This document shows, piece after piece, positions 25,501-37,800 of a stretch of 64,000 nucleotides of DNA. This DNA is from Mansonella perstans (taxonomy: Eukaryota; Nematoda; Chromadorea; Rhabditida; Onchocercidae), in contig JBAMDO010000132.1 in assembly GCA_037074765.1 (NCBI GenBank), positions 62,001 to 126,000 on the forward strand, written 5' to 3'. The position numbers and the translations under genes are program-made. The notes under the pieces are model-generated. The model was given only the letters and a program-made list of their open reading frames with translations. It was not told the origin of the DNA and did not search any database. Every line of letters starts with the position of its first letter. The stretch's first letter is position 1.

Positions 25501-28500
25501 ATGCGCAATTAAATTATCATCAATTAAAACGTATGGATGAAAGTAGCTTAGATGACGCTATAAATATGGATCAACTAACATTTATCCTGTTTTGGAATAA
25601 TGGTAATTTTATACAATATTTAAGTTATTCAGTTAATTTGTATTATATTTAAATTATTCGATCAATTTTTAACTACAGTGATGAAAATAAAAGAGAAGAT
25701 GAAAGATTAATTAATCCTTTTGATAAGACAAATAATCCTATTTTTGAGATTTCTGATAAGAAATAAATTTCCTTTTTTTATTATGCCATCTCAGTTACCT
25801 ATCATTAATATTCCTTTTTTTAATTAATTAATGATGAGAATATACAGTGTTAAGTGAAATTACCTTTTTTTTTCGAGATTCGAAAATGTTAACATGAAAA
25901 AATAGAATTATCACTCAAAGACTATTCAAAGGTATAATTTTACAATTATCATTGGGCAGTAACTGATAGAATTACATGTCAAATCTGATAGACTGATAGA
26001 AACAATATTAATCATAATTAACAATCTTGCACTTATGACCATCGAGATCGCAGTTGAACATCATAATCTTGGAAGTTCCAATTTGTAGATTCTAAGTTGT
26101 ACTCCTACAAGTCCCAAATTATGGGCATCATTACGTAACATGATAGATTCCCGTTTTACGCTTGACTTTATTTCTTTCCTCACCAATTGCACTATCTTTA
26201 TGATAGCAACTAATATTGTAAAAAAGGAGAAAAACGAAATTGTACATTATGATGGAAAGTTTCAATGAAATCAATCAATTAATCAAAAATCTCAGCAATT
26301 ATTGATATTTTGAAAGACTTAAAATTAAGAGAAATCAAAGCTAATTCTTTCCTTTTTTCTTTTTTTCAGAAAATATTATAAGCAAGCATGCATTTTATTT
26401 ATGGGCGGAAGCTTCGAAATTGTTATTTTTGCGCCATCCAACAATTTTATTTGGTGCATTAGCTTGTCATGAATTTGATGGATTATGCGATGATTATATC
26501 ACAAAATCTAGTGATTATCATACCGTATTTGCTTTTAGCAGGAATAGCATTTTTGGGAAAACTAAAGAATTGCGTGATGCAACATATTACGTTGATTGGG
26601 TAGAACTGTAAGTTTATTATTCTGTAATTTAGATAATTAATTCTAGTTAATTAAAATCAAAACTTCTGTTTAATTATGAATCTTGAAATACATAAATAAA
26701 TTTAATCTTTTTTTTTTGATTAAATAGTATTAATTAGAAATTAGTGAAAAACAATGATATAATAGATTGATAGACTAAAATAATGAAAAATGAAAATGGT
26801 GGAAAAAAAATAAAAGTAAAATTATTTTTGGAATAAGATGTTAAGCTAGTGATAAAGATGGTAAGGATAAGAACAATCAAATCGTTTGTTTTCTCTTCTC
26901 TTTTCTTTTTCATTAGTTTCAAATAAATAATTTTGATATTTTGTTATTGGAATTGGTTAAATTAACGAGTGTAATTTGCATAATTATCATTTCAAGAAAG
27001 AATGACTTGAATCGAAAGAGCAAAAAATGGGGAATGATGAAATCTTCTTATTATTGAGATTATCATTATCGTTGTAGGGGACTGATTTCTGAATGATCAT
27101 AGAGATATAGTTATGGTGATAGTAGTAGACTTATGATAATGATAATTATTTACATACAAAAATGCTTAATCTAATGTAATATTTGAATAAACTTAGTGAT
27201 ATTAATAATAATGGTAAGGTATAAGTGCATTTCTAAGGAATAGTTTGAAAATTGAATTTTTTTCTTTAACTGATTATTAATTTCATATACTTCAAGTTAA
27301 TATTTATCATAATTCTCTTGCAGTCTGATATTATCACCAGCATATGAAATTCATTCGGATGATGAACTAAAACAAATTAAAGCGGGTATTTCTTTTTATT
27401 CATCTAATATTTGAACGCTTTTATTTGGTAAAGATTGATAAAAATTTTCAGAAATTTCTCATTAGAACAAAATCTCCAGAAAAGTAATTAATCAACTTGA
27501 AAAAAATTCATTAAACAAAAAATCCCTTTTTTTTTAATTTAAAAAATTCTTTATGGAGTAAAATTCATTACTACTTAAGAATAATTAAAATACGATAATT
27601 TTAAAAAAAAAATTAGAATAGCTTCATATGCTTCAGTTTATTATTTAATTCTTTCAAACTATACCTTATTTGTATAACTAATACAAAAATATTTCATTTT
27701 GATAACTGAATATAAAATTAAATGATTTTGTTTACAAATTCAATAATGGAAAAAAAATTTTTTTCTCATACAGGTAAATTGGAATTATTCGATGAAATTA
27801 GGCCTGCGATAACAGTTGGCATTTTTGATGATCGTAACAACAACGAAGCTAAAATTTTTTTTCAAATGGCTGAAAATTTGAAAGGACGATATCATTTTGT
27901 GTATTTAATTAGGCAAAGGTATTTGCTTGAATAAAAATTTCAAAACTTAAAAAGTAAATGTGAAATTTAGCTGCAGATAATTTAGTTTCACCAAAAAAAG
28001 AATGAAAAATCGGAAAATATACTTTTCAATATTTGAAAAATTCAAAATAAGAAAAATTCTGTGTTTACTTTTTTCGGCAACTTTTCAATTTAAAATTTAT
28101 TTAATTTTGACTGAAATTATCTAACAATTCATTGAGTTTTTGCGCAGTTGCAAATATTAGTTCATTTTGAATTTTGACAAAAATTTTTTTATGTTTTGTA
28201 ATTATTCTGTTATTTGATTTGCGCTTTTATTTAATATAACTAATGAAATTGATTGTCATAAAATCAGTTATCATTTTAGAAAATTTTGAAATTTTAAAAT
28301 TTCATGGACAAATCCAATAACAAAAGTAGTAATAATACTTAGTATAATAATACTGTGATTTTAGCCATCCTAATACTGTTTATACAATTCGTGCATTGGA
28401 AAAACGGAAACGAATTGATTTCACAGATATTTATGAAATTTCGGAATTAACTAATTTTGTTATACGCTCATCTCTACCAGCTGTCGTGAGTTTATCATTT

Positions 28501-30775
28501 TTGCAAAATATTTTATTTTTTTAAAACTTAATTAGCTCTTTTAAAAAAATTATTTAATGAAGTAATGAATGGTTTGTTCTTTTACGAGAATTTATGAAGT
28601 TCCGAAAGAATTTTATTTTTCTATTAAAATAAAAAGTTTTTTAAAATTATTGGTATTCTTTAATAAGCGAAATTGATTATATTTATTTGTATTTATTTTT
28701 CATTTTAAATAATTAATGAGAAAATTAATTATATTTATTTCATTTAAATAATTTAATGAGAAAATTTTCCGTTTTTATTTTTGTGAGTAAGAAGAAACTA
28801 ATTAATTTAATTCTTTTTGAAGTTAATATTTTGAATAATGTTACGGATGTGTTGCATTCATTCTTTCTGTTTCTTTCTTTTTTTAGTTTCATCATTTTTG
28901 AGCATTTCATAATGAACTATTTAATTTTTTTGTTACTTAAAACAGGATTTTATAGATCGATATAAGTAATGGCTTTACATCGGAAATTTTAACACATCAG
29001 TTCCAGCCGTTAATTTTATTCGTTGATAATGGTGACGAAGTGGAAAAGCTAAAATTTACTGAATTATGTATAAAATCATCATATGTAATTTGTACAACTG
29101 TATTTAACAGGTATTAAGATTTGATAATTGGTGCGAAACTGTAAAAATTTTCATTCATTGGACAAAATTTTAATTACCATTAATGAAACTAATAATAATT
29201 GTAAATGATACTTGAATTTAATCAAATTAAAAAGCGTGATAAACTAAATCGATCGTGTAATTCTATTGATGCAAATTAATATATGCAGATATTTATTGCA
29301 AAATTTTTGTCATTTCAACAGCGCAGGAAAATATAAGGCTAAGTTTTGCAATTGAACAGAAAAAAAGATTCTAAGAGAAATTTTTATATTAATTTTTAAT
29401 GTCAAAAATTTTTTGTGACCTATCGTAATTATTATGCGAAAGAATCCAATAATACATTTTATTTATATACAAATTTAATTTTTAACATTGATTGCTTGCC
29501 TTATCAATTTTCGTTAATTTCATTTTATATTTGATATTGTCAATTCTGATCCAGATTATTATTTTTTATCTATTATTTCATCTTTGAACTCCTATAAGTA
29601 TAAAGTAATTTGATTAACTAAAATATCAAAACTTTGGTGACAATTTGTTTTGAGTTTTTTTTTTTAAATTTTCATCTTTGAAATTTTATACATACTTCAT
29701 AATTTTAGTTCCAAATCAAAGGAAGTTACTCAAATAGTCAATTCCATTAAGATCAGTGATCATTCCAAGAGATTAATCGTTTTTCTAATGGTTTGTTTTT
29801 GCAGTATATTTTTAATTTAATTTTTAAATTACTTCGAAATTAGATGAGATTCATTTTTTTGCACTTCCCGGAACTTCAAAAATACGGAAATGCAAAAATA
29901 AATTTAAATTTTTGGTTGAAATATACATAGGATAAATTATATATGACTAAAAAAGTTTGAAATGAAATACTAAAATGAGAATAGAATGTAAAAACATTTA
30001 AGGATTGGTATTTCAGGAGAAAATTTATGCATTCGATCTGACTAGTAGCTTAGAAAGTGGAAATTTGCTTCAACTTATTGCTATTACTACTCTTAATAAA
30101 CCGATAAGTTTGAATTCCAAATATCTGACTATTTCAATTAAACTTTAAAACTTAATATGAGCATTTCAAAAGTTACATCGCTTAACAGTAATTAATTACC
30201 CATGGAAATCATTGTATGAAATATAATTTTGATCAAATTTTAATTCCAATCCAAAAATTTATTTTCTTATTCTTTTTATATCAAGAATGTTTTCTAGCAA
30301 AGAAAATGCTACAAAAATGCTATTTTTGATTTATTTGTGCATTAAGAAATAAAAAAGCTCATTTTTTTCATTAAAATCTTGTGTTTTAAATTTTCCAATA
30401 AAATATTTCAAAAACTTTTTGCGAAAAATTTTTGAAATTTTTGAATTTTCAAAGGAGACAAAATGATTTGAAAAATATTCAGGTACAATAAGCCTTGAAG
30501 ATGCTCATCCATTGCGATGCCTGCAAATATCGCAAATAAATAAAATTTTTGGTGAACAGTTGATTGAAATTCCATCTGAAGTGCAAATTATTCAGCAGTC
30601 TTATAGGGTAAAAATTTTTCCTTTTTTTTTGGCCATGAAGTAACAATTTTTATTTCTTGTTTTTGTCTTTTCAATGTTGCAGGACAAAGGTGACAAAATG
30701 GACGATAGCGCTGATTATAGCGGTTGTCCGGTAATGGCAAAAATTCGACAAGCAATAATGAAAGATGAACTCTGA
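22544..30775 (+). CDS. ER-luminal thioredoxin-fold protein, TXNDC16/ERp90-like, ending in KDEL
   Basis: Probable non-catalytic PDI-family protein of the ER lumen. Exons in consistent phase: 22544-22689, 22733-22830, 23884-23966, 24381-24506, 25128-25221, 25386-25602, 26370-26607, 27324-27385, 27774-27918, 28365-28485, 28956-29110, 29709-29790, 30017-30107, 30483-30607, 30683-30775. About 625 residues without the leader. The last codons (30761-30772) encode KDEL, an ER-retrieval signal. An N-terminal thioredoxin-like segment has VEKINCAEDGEPKC. A central one reads FILFWNN where active PDIs have the CxxC loop, followed by ALACHEFDGLC. Then come b/b'-like units (ITVGIFDDRNNNEAKIFF; FQPLILFVDNGDE). 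The order matches human TXNDC16 as I remember it. The end of exon 24381-24506 is the least certain. TMX3 or another PDI relative is the alternative. Confidence 0.75.
23030..23615 (-). mobile_element. Decayed non-LTR (LINE) reverse-transcriptase fragment
   Basis: On the strand opposite to the host gene, in its intron 22831-23883, pieces of a LINE reverse transcriptase appear in order but in shifting frames: QYGFR near 23569-23593, then FVDL-KAF near 23460-23490, then a GCFLTPTLF-like stretch near 23290-23310, then the catalytic YADDVALVA box at 23117-23159. Stops and frameshifts interrupt it. No ends, poly(A) tail or target-site duplication were identified. A short tandem of CTTCTTTATGCTG lies at its 3' edge (23032-23064). 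It is an inactive relic, of RTE/jockey-like type by motif only. Confidence 0.8.
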
Positions 30776-31041
30776 CAATCGTTTATGTTAAAACAACAAA
30801 ACGAATCATTTAAATACTTTGTTCCGAAACATTTCCATTTCTGATTCAATGAATATTCTTTTGAAAACATAGAAATTGATATTTGTTGTTGTGAAGTTGA
30901 AATTTTTTTGCATCTTCTATATTTATTTATTTGCAATGATTCTGTAATTAATGATAATTAAGGATAAAAAATGTCTCACTTTAATGCGACCTTAATTTTT
31001 TTTGCACATTCTTTAGGTATTTTTTTATCCAGTAATATTTG

Positions 31042-31047
31042 AATAAA
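31042..31047 (+). terminator. Poly(A) signal for the TXNDC16-like gene
   Basis: AATAAA on the plus strand, 266 bases after the stop codon. Confidence 0.4.
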
Positions 31048-31620
31048 AATTCGGAAGTTGTAATAATTTTTATTTCATTAAAAAAAGAACTGTGACTGGA
31101 TATTGAAATCTTTTATAATCAATCTGCATTCATTAAATTTGAATTACTTTAGAAATCTATTATCAATTGAGATTTGTTCAATTTTTGAAATTTACAGAAG
31201 CTATTGGCTAGTTTAAAATCTGTGCACATCTTCAGTAAGATTTCATCGCTTATTCCTTCAGTTATATCATTTAAGGCAACATTAAAGATTGTTGAAAAAA
31301 GAAACTCGTCAAAGGATTTAGCAAATATAATATCAGGAAAGTGACTTAAAGATACTGATAATAATCGCCATTATTCTTCTGGCTCTTGACCTCTTTACTG
31401 TATCAATTTTGACCAGCCTAATCAAGAAAATTCATCGAGAAGTTTCAGCGTTCTACTTTAATTTACTGAAATTATCAGAAAATTATTAAAATGATAAGGA
31501 CCGGTTGCAATTTTTTCATTAAAAATTTCAAATTTTCATATTATTTGCTTTACTTTATCTGCCAATAGTACATTGATGATAATTTTTTATCAGGGAAAAA
31601 TTTTTTTTTTGTCAAGAAAT

Positions 31621-31626
31621 TTTATT
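31621..31626 (-). terminator. Poly(A) signal for the cysteine-repeat surface gene
   Basis: AATAAA on the minus strand lies 127 bases beyond the stop codon at 31753-31755, consistent with the preferred terminal exon. Confidence 0.45.
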
Positions 31627-31752
31627 TTCAAAATGAATCAGTGGAAAAAAACAAAAACGCCGTTTTATCATCTAAAGTAGTACAGTGAAATTTACATAAC
31701 ATTTTAAAATGACACAAATTCTTTTTTTTTCTTTACATTATAGCACCATCGT

Positions 31753-31844
31753 TCACTGCACGAAAAGCATCATTATTGCTGACATAATTATTAAAATTTG
31801 CGAAATCCATAGGCCTGATGAAATGTGGCACATTTGTCCTGATT
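31753..31844 (-). CDS. Preferred terminal exon: GPI-anchor-type hydrophobic tail
   Basis: Behind a strong acceptor (TTTCTTTCCAG) the exon joins in phase to the stalk and encodes about 30 residues: a short ISSG segment suited as an omega site, then about 18 mostly hydrophobic residues (WISQILIIMSAIMMLFVQ) directly before the stop, with no basic cytoplasmic tail. This is the layout of a GPI-attachment signal, though a tail anchor cannot be excluded. An AATAAA follows at a suitable distance. Confidence 0.6.
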
Positions 31845-34800
31845 CTGGAAAGAAATTCTTTGTTAAAAAAAAAAGCAAAGAAGGGATTCAAGCAAAATGA
31901 ATATTTTAAAAAAAAGGAATTTTCCCAGTTAAATTTTCTATGTTAACTTATTGAGAAATAGAAGTAAATTTTCTAAAAGTTAAAAGTACTTTTTATCCTT
32001 TTTCATCAACGAAGTATTTTATCATTTTTTTTATCAGAAAAAAATATGATTTGTTTCATAATAATTCATGGATAGGCAAACCTAAAAAATTATTTCAGAA
32101 AAAAGAAAAAGAACTAAATTAAATTTCTGAAAATTGAAATGTTAAAGAAAATGAAAAATATTACACGAAAAAACAATTCTTTTTTTTTGTGTACGTAAAA
32201 AGTATGTGATAAAGCAGTCATATTCGCAAAGCGAATGATTAGAGGAATTGTGGGACGAAACGCCTTTGGTCTATTCCCAAGTTTGCAAATTTTTATGATT
32301 TTTTTTTAATTATTACAATTCGACTGAATAAAAAAATCTTTTTTTATTTGAAATAAAAACTTCAAATTTTTTAAATAAAAAGAAATGCGAAATTTGAAAT
32401 GGAACATATATACCTTGCATTTTTGATTTCGTAACGTCAAATGTGGCATTTAATTCAGGTCGCGGTGACCAGCCAACGAATGACTGTGAGGAAGAAGCAG
32501 AATCATTTGATTTATTTTCCGATTCTGGATTTGTTTGTGGATCTAGTGGTGTTACTGTTAACCTCCAATGAGGCATAAATTCGATTTTAGATGATGAAGT
32601 TAATTCCGATTCTGGTACAGGTACACTGTTAGTCGTTACCTCAAAAAAATTGCTAGATGCTGATAAATGACTATCGTCAACTACTTCCTGATTCGGCATT
32701 GGTGTTTGTTGAATTGTGAATGAACTAAACGGTGATACAGTTTGATCCACTGAGATATGTGTTGGGATGGAATCAAGCGAGAAATCATTTGGCATTTTTT
32801 GATCCTTTGCCGCGCCGTATCCAGATATTAAACAGCTGGGATCGAATTTTTGTACCCATATGCGTAACATTCGTACAACGTGTTGTAAAGCTTGTTCAGT
32901 ACACTGTACCGATAATTCGGATGCTGCACAAGAAAGCATATTTTCGAGACTAAAATCTTTAGTTAGATTAATTATTTAATTAAAATTATATTCTAAATTA
33001 TTTTTGCTCAAAATATGTGATCATTAAAGCTAAAAAAAGTACAATAGGAATAATTTTTAAAGATTTTAATGAACTTAAATTTAAGACTATGTTTAAAAAA
33101 AAAGCCTTTTAATAAAATACATTTGCAGTAGTTTCTCTAAATAATATTACTTAATTAACGAATTTTATTAATTAATTTATTAAATTAACTGACGTTGAAC
33201 AAATTTTTTTCGAACTATCTTTAGCCAATAAATCCAAGCCATTAAATGCTTCACTACATTTCATTCCAGTATCAGTCTTGATAAATTGTGTTAGACATGG
33301 TAGGAAATGTTTTGTCGTTGTTTCTTCTTGGCCACAAATTGTTCGGAAAAGTGCAATATTTGCTGATGTAATCGGTTCCACATGGCATGACATATTTGAT
33401 AAACATGCTTCATAATCTTTTATCACTTTGCAAAAGTCATCCCATTCTGCGCTATTTCTATAAATAATCATTTCTATAATTAATTGGTAATAAAAATGGA
33501 ATTGTTCTATAAATATAAAAAAAATTATTTTTTCAATAATAATAATTATAAAATTCCCTTTCAATACTTACTCTTTTTTTCAGATTAATGAAAAGTTTTT
33601 AATTAAAATTCCTAGTCAGATAGAAAACATGAAAAGTTTTGATTTTCTCTTTTTTTCAAAAACTTTTCATAAATGAAATGCAGAAATGAAATTTTTTTAA
33701 ATGTTTTGAAGATCTGTTGCAAGTTTCTTTTTTCTTGTGTAATTTCAACACGTCCATGTTTTTTTTTCTTTTGAAATTTGTAAAAAAATGCTTTTATTTT
33801 TAAAATTTTTAAACACTATGATTTATCGAAAAAAAGTGTTTTTTTTTAGAAAATCGATTGCGAGCTCCTTTTCCTTTGCTATGCAACAATTATAAATAGA
33901 AATTCAAAATATTTTAAATATCTTTTATACGTATATGTAAATTGAATATTCTTTATATGTACAATAAATTAAATATTTTTTATATGTGAAATATTCTTTA
34001 CGCGTATATACATATTTTCATATTACTTTTTTTCAAATGATAATTGTTAATATAAAACAGATCAAAAATAAGAAAAGATATTTTAAGTAATCTTTATATT
34101 TGGTGAAATATTATAAAAGAAAAACAAAGGTTAATTTCTGAAAGACCAAAGAAAAGCCAATTACACTCACCTTATTTTATTAAAGTTGATTATTTAAAAA
34201 ATATAAAATGGTATTAATAATTCGGAACGATTATAACATATTAGAGTTATCAAAAAGCAGTTTCATTTCTTCAATCAATTAATGAGAAAATTAATTCCTT
34301 TTCGACTTAAATTATTCTTTACACGTATACGTAAATTATTTTAAATAATTTAACCTATGATATCTAATGATTTAATAAAACACCTAATGCAATAAATGAA
34401 AATATTTTAGTAGGTAGAATGTTTTACACTATCTAATTGATTTAGAAAAATTACGTTAAATGGAATCTAAATTATCTAATTCCTAAAACAAATGAATAAC
34501 CTGATAAAAAACTAAGATGAGAAAGTATTTAATACAAAACAGTATGTCATTAAGCAAATAAGACATTAGCTAACCTGATAAATGATAATGGTGTAATGGC
34601 AAAATGATCAATCAAATTTTCACATTGTAAATATTCCACAATATCGGATTCAGCACAACTCGTTTTTACTGATGCTACAGGAATTTGTATGTTGCATGAT
34701 TTATTTAACTGTAATAACACAAGTTACTACTTTCTTATCAAACAATAAAATTAAGAACCACTTAGTATTTTAAAAAATAAGAAAAAAGTAGTAGTTTTTT

Positions 34801-37800
34801 ATAAAATAATTATATCTTACTTGTTTAGCAAATATATGCATTCCTTCGAATGATAACGCTAAGGCTTCATATCCGCAAGTACTGTGAATATGTGACATGG
34901 CACAATCGGCAACATTTGTCAGAAATGAACATTGCTCCTGCATTGATGCTGTTGATACGAATGTTGCTAAGCATTTTGATCCCTATAATAATTTTACAAA
35001 ATTAATTTTAAAAAAAATATAGAAAGTTACATTTTCTCTTCTGTTTTTCATTTCATGCAATTTTATTTTTTGTATTAAATTTTTTGAAATAAAAAAATAA
35101 AAAAAGTTTTTGCAAAATAAAAAATTGGAACGAATCAAAAAAAAATTTTTTTTGAAATAAAATCACATTCTGTTTTTTTGCCGATTTTACATTAATTTAA
35201 AGATTTTTGAAACAATTTTTACAGCTATTTTGTTAAAGTTAATTAAAAATTTTTTGGATGAGAAAAAGAAATTTTAAAGATTTTAGACTTGAAAAAAACG
35301 ATGATTTTAAACTTTTTTTTTTTTTTTGAACGACAATATATACCTCTGATGAAGTAATGGCACTTGTAAGGCACATAGAATGCTTTTTGTACAAATCACG
35401 ACGAATACAAATAAATTCCGCCAATGCATTTAATGCTTTCTCTTCATTTGTTTCACATACAGCATATGAACAACTGGCTAACTTTGATGCATCAATGCAT
35501 AACTGTAAAAGTAATTGAAATAAAATTTGCAAGAATTTCATTTTAAATTAAATTTTTTTACACATTCAATTTGTTTTTTCCTTCATGAAAAATGAAATAA
35601 TTATTTTATGAATTTATGTTTCGTTTTTTTTTTTCACTTTTTAATGCTTATGGGAGTTAGCGAATAAATGTACGCAGTACATGACATGCAAAAATGAGGA
35701 CACGTAATACGTAAAAGTAAGGACGTAGATAAATACACATAAAAATGAGTACAGGAATGAGTACAAGGCATAATATGTAATAATTAATAAGCATGTGGAT
35801 AAATATATGTATATATGACAGGTATATTAATAGGAATGTGGATAAAAAATGTAGTAGGTGACATTTAGCAATGTGTACAGGTGAGATGTAATATTTAATA
35901 ATATTTAGTGATAAGCATGTGTATTTTTTTTAATTTAATAAAATTAAAAACATTTTGATCATTTTGAAAATTTTCAATAAATTTTAAATATTGTAGGAAA
36001 AAGTTAATTTAAATAGAGAGAAATAAAAAGAAAAAAAAAAATAATATTTCACCATGTCGATACTTGATGGATCTCTTAATAATGCAACTGGTAACATTCG
36101 ATAATTGTGATAAAAATTTCTGGTACATTCCGTGTGCTTTTGTTGCATTTCAGCATCACATAATTGTTGCGTTGTAATTGATTTTAATTGAGAATTCAGT
36201 AAAACTGGACATATATCAGTTGCGCTAATAGCATGCAATACATTGATCGGTATTCGACCACAACGCTGTACAACGATATGCTCAACACATTTGATAAATT
36301 GTGGCAAAACAGCACGTAATGCAGTAAGATCAAATTGTTTCAATTTTGCTATCGTTGATCGTAAACATCGGCCAAATTCTGGTATTGACGCCTATAGATT
36401 TATAATAAGAAATATTATTAAACTACTAATGTGTTAATAATTTTCTATTCTATAAATTTGTATTTTAAAATGATGATTTATTAATTATTAATTATCGAAT
36501 AATTTTTTTTGATACCGTAATTTTTTAATTACAAACAATGATTTGGTCATTTTTCAATTAGAAAAAATCATAACGTTGAAAGTTTAATAACCTGTTTAAA
36601 AACACATGCCAAATTATCATCAATAGCTTTGGCAGTATCAGCCTGATTACATATTCCCTCACCAGCTTGAATTAAACAACTTGAAACTATACACTGTTGT
36701 TCTGATTGCTTTTCTATCAATGGCCTCAAACAATCCTTAAATTCATTGGTCAAATTGCAACCTTTCGCAAAAACAGGTGCCAAATTTTTGACATTAGCCA
36801 GAAATTGCTGCAATCCGCCCTGCAAATTTAATTAAAATTAAACTTTATTTATTCCGTGATATATATTATTAAATCCAATTATAATTGAACGTACATAATT
36901 ATATCTGATTGCAATTAAATTTAGTAAAAGTAGTTAGTCGTTTGTTTGTTGGCAAATTAGTTCATCATCTTCATGCATATAGACTGCATTTTATAGAAGA
37001 AGATTAAAAGATTTTCGTACTTGAAATAATTCATCAATTCTGGTTGTTAATTCATTAATTGGTGTGGCACAATAATCGATACGAGCATTTTGCTCAACTG
37101 TACAATTATAACCCATAATTGATTTATCTGTAATAGAAATTTTTTTTTGCTTTGTTTTTAAATTTATAATTTTGAATTTTGCATGAAAAGAAAACATTAT
37201 CAAATTTTGGTCAAAAACTTGTATTCAAATGAATTAATTAAAACATTAAGACCAGATCATTTGAGCAGGTTGGTCAAAGGAATTCATAATGAAAATCAAA
37301 TACTGTTTAACAAAGATATTTAAAAAGCTATCATTAGTTTTCTAAGTGATTATAATGAGATAATAAATGGCAAGATAATTAATCAAAAATTAAATGCAAC
37401 ACATTTCAATAGGTAGACCATATATTTAGATAATTGAGTTTACCAAAATCAGTATTCAACAATTTCCTTCAATAAATTACAATTAATGTAGTTCAATTAA
37501 TAATTATAGTGAAATGGTTAGCAAGTGAGGGAGCAGGCAACTGAATATATAATTAATTAAAGAAATTAGTAATGAATTAATCATTTCTTAGAATCTAATC
37601 ATTAGTTTAATAGCTTATTAAATAACTGAATAAACAATGAAAAGTTACGAAGGAATTTATCAATTTTGCCTATGACAAATAGTTCCAAGCAAATTAAATC
37701 TCAGAAAAAAAATTGACTTTTAGATTTTATTAAAAACTTAATCAATAATTTAATATTTTAAGTTTTTTGGCATAAAGCATACCATTTTGTTGTAATCCAA

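Larger units (their letters stand above)
30776..31752. other. Tail-to-tail intergenic region
   Basis: This separates the stop codons of the plus-strand TXNDC16-like gene and the minus-strand surface-protein gene. A plus-strand AATAAA is at 31042-31047 and a minus-strand AATAAA (seen as TTTATT) at 31621-31626. They are the best poly(A) signals for the two genes. No further gene is supported. Confidence 0.6.

Noticed and set aside
31709..31900. 63-codon plus-strand frame as a gene
   Set aside because: It runs antisense across the better-supported terminal exon 31844-31753 of the surface gene.
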